Origin: an uncultured Prevotella sp.
Lineage (GTDB): Bacteria; Bacteroidota; Bacteroidia; Bacteroidales; Bacteroidaceae
NCBI GenBank assembly: GCA_946415245.1
Contig: CAMKRS010000004.1
Span: forward strand, 1-64,000
Reading direction: 5' to 3'
DNA length: 64,000 nt
Shown: positions 42,163-50,377 of the stretch, one piece after another
Position numbering within the stretch: position 1 is the stretch's first letter
Layout: each line of letters begins with the position of its first letter
Made by a program: the position numbers and the translations under genes
The notes under the pieces: generated by a model
Told to the model about the DNA's origin: nothing
Databases searched by the model: none
What the model saw: only the letters and a program-made list of their open reading frames with translations

Positions 42163-43000
42163 CTTTGCATGCGGCAATAATCTGCTCAATGACCTCGTCC
42201 ATCTTAGGCACATTAGCGACAATATACGAGGGATAGTCGGCACAGAGTACCACAAGGTTCATGGCCTTCACCTTTACCCCATAGTGGGCCTCGAGCATAT
42301 ATCTGTAAAGATTCTGCTGGATACAGTAATGATAGAATGGGGTGTCGGGCAACGAGATACCGTTGAATCCTCGTTTACCACCAAAAGCTTCCACTATAGG
42401 CTGTCCTAAGACATTCACCACCTTGCTGCTACGTTTCCAGTCGTAGATGGTAAACTCACCATCCATCTCTTTGCACACCATATCGATGGTACCCGCGATG
42501 TTCAGGTCTGTGTCATAAACGGGCCATTCCTGACGATAGGGGTGTATGTCGTAGTCCATAACAAAGCGGAGGAAGTGTTGTCGCTCCTTTTCCACGCTGA
42601 TCATCTCCGTCTGATCTTCAAAGGTAAACGGACAGACTTTAGCGAAAGTCCCGTCGCGAAAATAACTCTCCGTCTGCTCGTGTACAAAGGTGCCAACCTC
42701 ACGGGCCATCTGTCCATTCCGCTCCCATTTCTTCAACGTCTCATCGACAGGAATACCATAACGCTCATACTGTCGCTGAGCTGCTGCCTGGGCATCGAAT
42801 TTCTCAAAGAAATAGGCAATCAGCGAACTCACAGGCAATAGTCTGGTCTGTCCCTTATAGGTATATACATGCTGCTCAGGCTCAAAGTCTATAAACTGGT
42901 CCTGATCATACTTTCCAGCATCGGTAAACCGCAGCATCTTCTCCTCTATCTCTTTCGACCGAGGTATCGCAAATGGTATTTCTAAGGGTTGGTTAGTCAT
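42128..43000 (-). CDS. PD-(D/E)XK nuclease-like protein
   Basis: 290 residues from the ATG at 43000 (MTNQPLEIPFAI). Features of the RecB/Cas4-like PD-(D/E)XK fold: HEQTESYF (motif with His/Glu), GTIDMVCKE (catalytic Asp), and YDWKRSSK (D-x-K). A conserved EWPVYDTDLNIAG strand precedes the Asp. A nuclease acting on DNA is likely, but no helicase or CRISPR gene is near. The C-terminal codons overlap the terminator stem. Bacteroidetes phage or chromosomal relatives are common, and the biological role is unknown. Confidence 0.78.
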   Translation of the reverse strand: MTNQPLEIPFAIPRSKEIEEKMLRFTDAGKYDQDQFIDFEPEQHVYTYKGQTRLLPVSSLIAYFFEKFDAQAAAQRQYERYGIPVDETLKKWERNGQMAREVGTFVHEQTESYFRDGTFAKVCPFTFEDQTEMISVEKERQHFLRFVMDYDIHPYRQEWPVYDTDLNIAGTIDMVCKEMDGEFTIYDWKRSSKVVNVLGQPIVEAFGGKRGFNGISLPDTPFYHYCIQQNLYRYMLEAHYGVKVKAMNLVVLCADYPSYIVANVPKMDEVIEQIIAACKEKDLGHQLLSD

Positions 43001-43021
43001 CGTTTCTTTGCTTTTTGCGTG

Positions 43022-43029
43022 CAAATATA
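43022..43029 (-). promoter_or_regulatory. -7 element of the nuclease-like gene
   Basis: TATATTTG on the minus strand ends 21 bases before the ATG at 43000. Confidence 0.55.
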
Positions 43030-43072
43030 CAAACTTTTTTTAAAAGAGCAACGTTTTTTCCAATAAAATGAT

Positions 43073-43080
43073 TACCTTTG
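43073..43080 (+). promoter_or_regulatory. -7 element of the aldo/keto reductase gene
   Basis: TACCTTTG ends 16 bases before the ATG at 43097. It may drive the whole export operon to 49599. Confidence 0.65.
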
Positions 43081-43096
43081 CAGAAAATCAACCAAT

Positions 43097-44068
43097 ATGA
43101 AGGAACTATATTACGCTGACAAGAACCGCTACTCTAACGGAATAGAGTATAAACGTTGTGGACGTTCAGGCGTCTTGCTGCCTAAAGTAAGCCTGGGCTT
43201 CTGGCATAACTTCGGAAGTGTCGACCCTTACGAGCGCAGTCGTGAGATAACCCATTATGCCTTTGATCATGGTATCACCCATTTCGATCTGGCCAACAAC
43301 TATGGTCCTGTATACGGCTCTGCTGAAGAGACGATGGGCAGGTTGATGGACGAGGATTTCCGTCCGTATCGCGATGAGCTCTTCATCTCTTCAAAGGCAG
43401 GTTATGACATGTGGCCTGGCCCCTATGGTGACTGGGGATCACGTAAGTATCTCATTGCTTCATTGGATCAGAGTCTGAAACGAATGAAGATTGACTATGT
43501 CGACCTCTTCTATAGCCATCGCTATGACCCTGAGACCCCTTTGGAGGAGACGCTTCAAGCACTTGTGGATATTGTACGGGCAGGTAAGGCGCTCTATGTA
43601 GGCATCTCCCGTTGGCCGCTAGAGGCAACGCGTTTTGCTGCAAAATATCTGAAGGAACGTGATGTGCCTTTGCTTATCTATCAGGGCAAACTGAATATGC
43701 TCGACCGAGAGCCGCAGGAAGAGGGTATCCTTGATTTCTGTGCAGAGGAAGGTATCGGCTTTATTTCATTCTCGCCTTTGGCACAGGGTCTACTTACCGA
43801 CCGTTACCTCAATGGCATTCCTCAGGACTCCCGCATGTCAAAAGGCAAGTTCCTGAGGGAGGATATGCTTACACCTGAATTACTCAAAAAGCTACGTCAT
43901 TATAACGAGGTGGCCCAAAATCGCGGAGAGACATTGGCAGAGATGGCTCTGGCGTGGATTCTCCACCAGAAGGGCGTTACTTCTGTTCTGGTAGGTGCCA
44001 GCAGCACGACACAATTGGAGAAGAACTTACGTTGCGTAAATGCAACGCCGTTTGATGAAGATTTATAA
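43097..44068 (+). CDS. Aldo/keto reductase (YghZ/L-glyceraldehyde-3-phosphate reductase type)
   Basis: 323 residues. Catalytic Asp-Tyr pair in FDLANNYGPVYGSAEE, Lys in LFISSKAGYDMWPGPYGDWG, and the His of FYSHRYDPETPLEE; the GPYGDWGSRKYLI segment is typical of the YghZ group. It uses NADPH to reduce aldehydes. It is followed 36 bases later by the STAS gene and could be part of the export operon or simply a neighbour; the spacer is filled by nonamer repeats. Confidence 0.92.
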   Translation: MKELYYADKNRYSNGIEYKRCGRSGVLLPKVSLGFWHNFGSVDPYERSREITHYAFDHGITHFDLANNYGPVYGSAEETMGRLMDEDFRPYRDELFISSKAGYDMWPGPYGDWGSRKYLIASLDQSLKRMKIDYVDLFYSHRYDPETPLEETLQALVDIVRAGKALYVGISRWPLEATRFAAKYLKERDVPLLIYQGKLNMLDREPQEEGILDFCAEEGIGFISFSPLAQGLLTDRYLNGIPQDSRMSKGKFLREDMLTPELLKKLRHYNEVAQNRGETLAEMALAWILHQKGVTSVLVGASSTTQLEKNLRCVNATPFDEDL

Positions 44069-44069
44069 C

Positions 44070-44104
44070 TCGGATTATTCAGAATACTCAGATTACCCAG
44101 ACTT
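44070..44104 (+). repeat. Nonamer array TCAGATTAC (4 units), intergenic
   Basis: Units TCGGATTAT, TCAGAATAC, TCAGATTAC and CCAGACTT end one base before the STAS ATG. The reverse complement (GTAATCTGA) is the unit found inside argS. Confidence 0.75.
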
Positions 44105-44407
44105 ATGACACAAATCATTAAAGAAGAAGGAAAGACCATCGTTAAAACTGGTGAGCGCGTAGATACCTTGAACGCTGCACAATTTGAACGGGAAGTGGAG
44201 GCTGTATTGGAACCTGGCATCGACCTGGAATTTGACTGCACAGACTTGCAATACATCTCAAGTTCTGGCCTGCGTGTCATTCAAGAGATGATGCGTATCG
44301 TCACCCGAAAGCTCAATGGACAAATCAAAGTGACACATGTAAGTGCGCCTATCTTCAAAATCTTCCACATGACCGGATTTACCCGGATTATTACCATTGA
44401 AAAATAA
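44105..44407 (+). CDS. STAS-domain protein (anti-sigma antagonist-like)
   Basis: 100 residues, a single STAS domain. DLEFDCTDLQYISSSGLRVI holds the Ser normally phosphorylated in SpoIIAA-type proteins. In the family these proteins switch an anti-sigma kinase off; no such kinase or phosphatase is in the window. It lies 17 bases before the secretion protein and is thus probably part of the NHLP-type export operon. STAS proteins accompany some such clusters, but its role here is unclear. Confidence 0.85.
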   Translation: MTQIIKEEGKTIVKTGERVDTLNAAQFEREVEAVLEPGIDLEFDCTDLQYISSSGLRVIQEMMRIVTRKLNGQIKVTHVSAPIFKIFHMTGFTRIITIEK

Positions 44408-44424
44408 AAAGGTAAAAGAAGCAT

Positions 44425-45120
44425 ATGGCAGACATTTTCAACAAGGAAGCCTTGGAAGCGCTGGATGCCAAGAGTGAGGCGGAGGAGATGGCACGTGTGG
44501 CCTCACCAAAACTGAAACTGGTGCTTGGCGCCATGTTGGCTATGGTGGCTGTGGGCGTCTATTGGTGCGCCTTTGGTACCATCAATGATAAAGTGACGGC
44601 TCAAGGTATTGTCTTCCCCTTTGGAGAGGTTAAGGCCGTCAATGACTCTACCATCGGCACCAACGATCGAGTACTGGTGAGTCACGGCCAGGCTTGGTTG
44701 GTGCCTGAAACACAAGGCCGGGAAATGCTCTGCTATGTAACCTTCAACGACCTGAGGAAACTGAAACTTGGACAACAGGTACAAGCCACACCCGCTGACC
44801 TGCAGCGTGAAAACTGGGGTTATGCCTACGGAACGGTGAAGGGTATTGAACAGTACCCAACCACAAAGGATGATGTCATACGACGGTTAAAACTGGATCC
44901 GCTGGCAGCGTTCATCAAAGATGGTGAGGCCATTTACGAGGTGCGGGTCATACTCGATGAGCAAAATGGACATCTTGTCTGGAGCCGTGAAAAGAGCCAA
45001 GGGCTGAAGATTAATACGGGCTCGCTCTGTAATATTCAGATCATCACCCAGCAGAAACCCGTCTGGCGAGTACTCATCGGTGCCGTTGACAACGCAGTAG
45101 AATCAGCAACAGGCAATTGA
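44425..45120 (+). CDS. HlyD-type membrane fusion protein of an NHLP/NHLM-type export system
   Basis: 231 residues. A short cytoplasmic start, one membrane helix near residues 30-50 (LVLGAMLAMVAVGVYWCAFG), then the adaptor beta segments: TAQGIVFPFGEVKAV and LGQQVQATPADLQRENWGYAYGTVKGI. The long coiled-coil hairpin of classic HlyD proteins is absent, so it cannot reach an outer-membrane channel the usual way. This matches the short NHLM secretion-protein group. It is seven bases upstream of the C39 transporter gene. Confidence 0.82.
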   Translation: MADIFNKEALEALDAKSEAEEMARVASPKLKLVLGAMLAMVAVGVYWCAFGTINDKVTAQGIVFPFGEVKAVNDSTIGTNDRVLVSHGQAWLVPETQGREMLCYVTFNDLRKLKLGQQVQATPADLQRENWGYAYGTVKGIEQYPTTKDDVIRRLKLDPLAAFIKDGEAIYEVRVILDEQNGHLVWSREKSQGLKINTGSLCNIQIITQQKPVWRVLIGAVDNAVESATGN

Positions 45121-45127
45121 CAGGAGC

Positions 45128-47260
45128 ATGAGCAAGGTCGTGAAAATGCCAATGGTGATGCAGATGGAATCTGTGGAGTGTGGCGCAGCCTCATTGACAA
45201 TGATTCTAGCGCATTACGGCAAGTGGTTGCCCTTGGAGGAGGTACGTGCGGCTTGTGGTGTTTCACGCGACGGCAGTTCGGCAAAAGATATCGTACTAGC
45301 CGCCAGGAACTACGGTTTGGAGGCAGAAGGCTATCAGGTAACACCTGAAGCACTCGAGGGCATGCAACCCGCCATCATTCATTGGAACTTCAATCATTTT
45401 GTTGTCTTCCGAGGCTTTAAGAACGACATCGCCTGTCTGAACGACCCCAATGCAGGGCCTATAGATGTGCCCATCGATGATTTCAGAAAATCCTTCACGG
45501 GTGTAGCCCTGACGTTTGCCCCTACAGAGGCTTTTGAAAAGGAGGGACACCGTACCCGCATCCTGTCATATGTCAGGAAATACCTTCAAGGGGCTGGCGA
45601 GGCCTTCTGGCTCACTTTCATCTTTGCTCTCTTAGCGGCTTTCGTCGCCCTCGTCATCCCTCTCTTTACCCGTACCTTCCTTGATGAGATTCTCTCAGGC
45701 AAGAACCGCGACTGGAGCTCGACCTTCTTCCTGCTCATGGGAACGGTGGCGCTATTCCAATTCATTTTGGTATTACTACAAGCCCGCTATGCCAAACGAA
45801 TAGCCGGATCGTTGGCCTTGAAAGGAAATGTAAAGTATCTCAACCATGTACTGCGATTGCCCATCTCTTTCTTCGCCATGCGAAGCGTGGGTGAGTTGCA
45901 ACAACGCCAACATCTGAATGAGACCATCACACACTCACTGGTGGAAGTGCTGGCACCACAAATCATCAACATCGCCCTACTCGTACTCTACCTCGCCCTG
46001 ATGCTCAGTTATTCGGTCATACTGACCTTAGTTGGTATCATTGCTGCTGTGGTCAATCTGCTTATTGTACAGTACCATTCCAATCAACGTATCAACCTCA
46101 TCCACTCTATGGAACAGAGCACAGGCAGATATTTCTCTGCTACCGTTTCATGTATTGATAATATGGAGAGTATCAAGGCTGCGGGTGCTGAGACGGGTTT
46201 CTTTGAATACTGGAGCGGTCTTTGGGCCAAAAAATTCAATATGGAAGGTAACGCCACCGAACAACAATTGAAAATGGGGTTGCTGCCTATCCTCGTAAAC
46301 GGACTGGTCAATACCACCATCCTCATACTTGGTGCCTTATTGATTCTGAAAGGAGAACTTTCAGTAGGTATGCTTTTGGCCTTCCAAGGATTTATGTCAT
46401 CGTTCCTTTCACCTGTCAACGACATCGTCAATGCCTCGAAGACCATCGTAGTGATGCGCAGCCAGATGGAGCGTATCGAGGATGTGATGAAATTCCCAGA
46501 AGACCACCGCGAGAATGAGGGAGAAATGTTTGAGGGCAAATTGGGTGGACTGGTAGAATTGAAAAACGTCACCTTCGGCTACTCCACCCTCCAACCTCCG
46601 CTTATCGAGAATTTCAACCTACGTATCGAACCTGGTCACAGCGTGGCCATCGTTGGGAGCAGTGGTTGCGGCAAGTCGACACTTGCAAAACTCATCTCCG
46701 GACTCTATAAACCGTGGTCGGGAGAGATCCTCTTCGATGGAAGACCCATAGAAAGTATTTCTTCTGAGGAACTGACAAACTCCGTAGCCGTCATCGACCA
46801 GAATGTTGTACTCTTCGACGATACCGTTGCCCAGAACATCCGTATGTGGGACGAGAGTATCGAGGACTTCACACTGATGATGGCCTGTAACGATGCCCAG
46901 ATACGTGATGATATCGTCAGTCGTCCTGATGGATTCGGCACAAAACTCGTCAGAGGCGGACAGAACTTCTCCGGTGGCCAACGTCAGCGGATGGAAATAG
47001 CCACAGCCTTGGCTAAAGAGCCCGCTGTGCTGATTATGGACGAAGCCACCTCGGCCCTCGATCCGAAGACAGAAGATGAGGTGATGGCTTCAATCCGTCT
47101 GATGGGACCCACACAAATGATTATTGCACATCGTCTCTCAACCATCCGTGACTGTGACGAAATCCTCGTCATGGATCAGGGAAGGATTCTCCAGCGTGGC
47201 ACCCACGAGACGCTGATAGAGCAGGAAGGATTATATAGGGATTTAATGAAGAGTGAATAG
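45128..47260 (+). CDS. Peptidase-containing ABC exporter (C39/permease/ATPase) of NHLP type
   Basis: 710 residues. An N-terminal C39 peptidase domain has all catalytic residues: Gln12, Cys18 (MQMESVECGAASLT), His90 (NFNHFVVFRG) and Asp106 (LNDPNAG). Six membrane helices follow (about 160-430), then the ATPase with Walker A GSSGCGKS, signature FSGGQRQR and Walker B VLIMDEATSALD. C39 exporters cut a leader after Gly-Gly while exporting the peptide. The gene lies two bases before its partner ABC gene at 47263 and is well matched to the double-glycine peptide at 49444. Confidence 0.95.
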   Translation: MSKVVKMPMVMQMESVECGAASLTMILAHYGKWLPLEEVRAACGVSRDGSSAKDIVLAARNYGLEAEGYQVTPEALEGMQPAIIHWNFNHFVVFRGFKNDIACLNDPNAGPIDVPIDDFRKSFTGVALTFAPTEAFEKEGHRTRILSYVRKYLQGAGEAFWLTFIFALLAAFVALVIPLFTRTFLDEILSGKNRDWSSTFFLLMGTVALFQFILVLLQARYAKRIAGSLALKGNVKYLNHVLRLPISFFAMRSVGELQQRQHLNETITHSLVEVLAPQIINIALLVLYLALMLSYSVILTLVGIIAAVVNLLIVQYHSNQRINLIHSMEQSTGRYFSATVSCIDNMESIKAAGAETGFFEYWSGLWAKKFNMEGNATEQQLKMGLLPILVNGLVNTTILILGALLILKGELSVGMLLAFQGFMSSFLSPVNDIVNASKTIVVMRSQMERIEDVMKFPEDHRENEGEMFEGKLGGLVELKNVTFGYSTLQPPLIENFNLRIEPGHSVAIVGSSGCGKSTLAKLISGLYKPWSGEILFDGRPIESISSEELTNSVAVIDQNVVLFDDTVAQNIRMWDESIEDFTLMMACNDAQIRDDIVSRPDGFGTKLVRGGQNFSGGQRQRMEIATALAKEPAVLIMDEATSALDPKTEDEVMASIRLMGPTQMIIAHRLSTIRDCDEILVMDQGRILQRGTHETLIEQEGLYRDLMKSE

Positions 47261-47262
47261 CC

Positions 47263-49431
47263 ATGGCCATCTATATCAAACAGATCAATAAGCGTAGACA
47301 GCTGGAGCGAAGCCTCCTGGCAGAAGCCCTGGACCGTGGCGCCCAGAGATTGGGATTCCTGCGCCGAAAGAAGGCTATACCACAAACAAGCCAATCGGCA
47401 CTCAGGCAGATTCTCGATGCATTAGGCATCAAGGACTATGACCTGGAGGAGAATGACATCGTTTCGCCTGAGGAGCAACTGACAGGCATTCTACGACCCC
47501 GTGGCATTCTCATGCGTCGTATTCGTCTGACTGGCGAATGGTGGCGCGAATGTGTCGGACCTCTGCTCGGCTACGCCAAAGATGGTCAGCTTCTGGCCCT
47601 GACGCCCACCAGCAGCGGACTAGGTTATCATTACCGCGACCGCAATGGCATCATCAGAAATATCGGCAAGAAGGAGATGGAACAAGAACTCAAGCCCATA
47701 GCCTTAACATTTACCAAACCACTACCCTTGCGGGCGCTAGGTATCAAGGATCTGATCAACTTTGCTTGGGATGTCGTATCTGGACCCAATGCCTTGATGC
47801 TCTGTCTGGCAGCCCTTGTCGTAGTGCTACTGGGTATGTTTACCCCTATGGCCAACAAACTTATCTTTGATACGGTCATTCCTACGGGCGATGCCTCCGA
47901 CCTGTTGCCTATCACAGGACTGCTGTTAGGAGCCACCATCGGTACGATGCTGCTCACACTCACCCGTAACCTCTATATTACCCGTGTGCAGCATATCGTT
48001 GACCTTCACACCCAGAACTCTATCATGGCCCGTACCTTTCTGCTCTCGCCCACCTTCTTCTCCAAGAACGCCAGTGGCGAACTGAGTGCCAAGATCAATA
48101 ATGTGTCTATCCTCTCTGGCATGATCAATGAGACCATCATCGGCGCAGGACTCTCTGCCGTACTCTCACTGATTTATCTCATGCAGCTGTGGATCTACGG
48201 CCGATCACTGCTCTTCCCCGCCCTTGGCATTCTGGCCCTTCAGACAATTATCCTCTTATTGGTTTACAGACGGACGGTCCGTATCCAGGGCATGTACACT
48301 GAGAAAGCAACCAAGCTCAGCGGATTAGAATATAATATGTTTGCCGGCATTCAGAAAATCAAGTTGACGGGCTCTGAGAACCGCGCTTTTACTCGATGGC
48401 TCGACCATTATACCGACCAGGCGCGACTGCTCTATAATCCTGCCTTTATCTCTCGTATGTATTCGGCTCTGACCGCCTTCCTCGCTATCGGAGGCACCAT
48501 GCTCATTTTCTGGTCTACCCTCTCAAACAACGTCTCGCCGTCCGACTATATCGCATTCAGTTCAGCCTTTGGCATGATGACGGCAGCGATGGCACAGATG
48601 AAAAACATAGTGCCGACACTGGCACAAATCAAACCTCTCCTGAACTCCGTTAAACCCATTCTGGAAGCTGTGCCTGAGATGGAAGCCAAGGCCCCGCAAG
48701 TGGAAGACCTGTTTGGTGGCATTGATGTCAGCGGACTGAGTTTCCGCTATGAAGAAGAAGGGCCGCTGGTACTTGATAACCTCTCACTGCGCATAGAACC
48801 TGGTGAGTATGTAGGACTCGTAGGTCGTTCAGGTAGTGGCAAGTCTACGTTTATGCGATTGCTTCTAGGCTTTGAACAACCACTCTCAGGAGGTATCTAT
48901 TACGACAATTACGACCTGGCGAAAGTCGATAAGACCAGTCTGCGCCGGAGGATTGGCTGTTGTCTGCAAAGTGGCAACCTCTTCACAGGCGACCTCTTCC
49001 AGAATATCACCATCACAGCACCTTGGGCTACACATGAAGACGCTTGGGAAGCTCTGCGGATGGCAAGCCTTGAGGAAGATGTGCGCAGAATGCCTATGGG
49101 ACTGAATACCCTCATCAGCGAGAGCGGTAGTGGTCTCAGTGGTGGACAGAAACAGCGTATCCTTATCGCCAGAGCCCTGATCTCGAAACCCGACATCATC
49201 TTCTTCGACGAAGCCACGTCTGCTCTTGACAATATCTCTCAGAAGCAAGTCAGCGAAAATCTCGACCAGCTTAACTGTACCCGTGTTGTCATTGCCCAGC
49301 GCCTGTCTACTATCCGTCATTGCGACCGTATTATCGTGCTCGACAAAGGCAAGATCGCCGAACAAGGCACCTACGAGGAACTCATGGAGCGGAAAGGCCT
49401 CTTCTACGAAATGTCATTACGCCAATTATAA
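47263..49431 (+). CDS. Second ABC exporter (permease/ATPase) of NHLP type
   Basis: 722 residues. About 165 N-terminal residues replace a peptidase domain (GEWWRECVGPLLGYAKDGQL, the degenerate domain typical of NHLM system ATP-binding proteins), then six membrane helices and an ATPase with Walker A GRSGSGKS, signature LSGGQKQR and Walker B IIFFDEATSALD. It would pair with the C39 exporter as a heterodimer or second complex. The stop is 12 bases before the peptide gene. Confidence 0.93.
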   Translation: MAIYIKQINKRRQLERSLLAEALDRGAQRLGFLRRKKAIPQTSQSALRQILDALGIKDYDLEENDIVSPEEQLTGILRPRGILMRRIRLTGEWWRECVGPLLGYAKDGQLLALTPTSSGLGYHYRDRNGIIRNIGKKEMEQELKPIALTFTKPLPLRALGIKDLINFAWDVVSGPNALMLCLAALVVVLLGMFTPMANKLIFDTVIPTGDASDLLPITGLLLGATIGTMLLTLTRNLYITRVQHIVDLHTQNSIMARTFLLSPTFFSKNASGELSAKINNVSILSGMINETIIGAGLSAVLSLIYLMQLWIYGRSLLFPALGILALQTIILLLVYRRTVRIQGMYTEKATKLSGLEYNMFAGIQKIKLTGSENRAFTRWLDHYTDQARLLYNPAFISRMYSALTAFLAIGGTMLIFWSTLSNNVSPSDYIAFSSAFGMMTAAMAQMKNIVPTLAQIKPLLNSVKPILEAVPEMEAKAPQVEDLFGGIDVSGLSFRYEEEGPLVLDNLSLRIEPGEYVGLVGRSGSGKSTFMRLLLGFEQPLSGGIYYDNYDLAKVDKTSLRRRIGCCLQSGNLFTGDLFQNITITAPWATHEDAWEALRMASLEEDVRRMPMGLNTLISESGSGLSGGQKQRILIARALISKPDIIFFDEATSALDNISQKQVSENLDQLNCTRVVIAQRLSTIRHCDRIIVLDKGKIAEQGTYEELMERKGLFYEMSLRQL

Positions 49432-49443
49432 ACTATAGAGAAG

Positions 49444-49599
49444 ATGAATAAAAAAGGTATCCGCAAAAATAAAGAAGAGCTGGCATCAGAACGACGCCAA
49501 CTCACTCTGGATGAATTGTCAAGGGTAACGGGAGGTGTTACTGCACCTTCGACGTCATCGGGCCACGTACACCCTTATAACTCTTCAAAAAAGCCTTAG
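49444..49599 (+). CDS. Double-glycine precursor peptide (51 aa), predicted export substrate
   Basis: A 51-codon gene 12 bases after the second ABC gene. The leader ends LTLDELSRVTGG: Gly at -1 and -2, hydrophobics at -4, -7 and -12, Glu at -8, the class II consensus cut by C39 peptidases. The predicted core is VTAPSTSSGHVHPYNSSKKP, 20 residues, no Cys, four Ser in two pairs, two His, three Pro. The last 62 bases overlap the convergent DUF3108 gene on the opposite strand. No modification enzyme is nearby. Whether it is an antibacterial, a signal or something else is unknown. Confidence 0.78.
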   Translation: MNKKGIRKNKEELASERRQLTLDELSRVTGGVTAPSTSSGHVHPYNSSKKP

Positions 49600-50347
49600 C
49601 AGAACCGAAGCTGAGGAACATATCCAAACGCACGGGGATATGGTTCTCATCGTCGGTCACGTAGAAACGGATCAGCTCATGGCTCTTGCCATTTTCATTC
49701 TCCCAGAACGAGAATACCAGACAACGGAACTTCTCCTTGGTGCTATCCATCTTATAATTGGTCTTACCGCGATAGCTCAGCCAGGAGTTTGACAAGCTAC
49801 GTGCGTCACTAATAGGCATGGGAATCACCTCGCCCTTCTTCAGCTTCGCCGCATCAAAGTTACGGGCACGAAGGAAGATGGACATCATATCATAGATACA
49901 ATTCTTATAAGTACTCGTCTTCCAATGGACTGCACCATCGGCATCGATACGATGCTTTTTCAACTGGCAGTTGCCACCAGGATAAGAATACCACACCTCA
50001 TCAACATAGTAACGACTTCCCTCACGGGCTCCCTTACGGAAATAAAGGGGCGAGAGATCGGGATTACAGTAGCTGAGCAGGGTGTCGCGCATCATGAAAT
50101 ACTTATCGAGAGTATTGTTACCCCTCGTAATCAGGTATGAACGCCAGGCATCCTTTCCTTCAAACTTTGTCATTTTGGTATCCATCGTAGCGGTACCTAC
50201 CGTAAACCAGATAAGTTTCCAGTTAAACTTCAGGTCATATTCCAATACCTCGCCCGACTTAAAGGCCGTATTCTCGATGCCACACTGCGCCTGAGCCATC
50301 ATTGGCATAAGGGCGAAGAGGTAAATCACGATTTTTTTCATTGTCAT
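49538..50347 (-). CDS. DUF3108 domain secreted protein
   Basis: 269 residues with a signal peptide (MTMKKIVIYLFALMPMMAQA). The DUF3108 pattern is visible: FKSGEVLEYDLKFNWKLIW, SRYYVDEVWYS and DDENHIPVRLDMFLSFGSAK. These periplasmic or outer-membrane proteins are common in Bacteroidota with unknown function. Its 3' end overlaps the export peptide gene antisense by 62 bases. The start may instead be the Met codon at 50341. Confidence 0.88.
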   Translation of the reverse strand: MTMKKIVIYLFALMPMMAQAQCGIENTAFKSGEVLEYDLKFNWKLIWFTVGTATMDTKMTKFEGKDAWRSYLITRGNNTLDKYFMMRDTLLSYCNPDLSPLYFRKGAREGSRYYVDEVWYSYPGGNCQLKKHRIDADGAVHWKTSTYKNCIYDMMSIFLRARNFDAAKLKKGEVIPMPISDARSLSNSWLSYRGKTNYKMDSTKEKFRCLVFSFWENENGKSHELIRFYVTDDENHIPVRLDMFLSFGSAKAFLKSYKGVRGPMTSKVQ

Positions 50348-50377
50348 ATTAATTATTTATCTTATCACTTTTCACTC

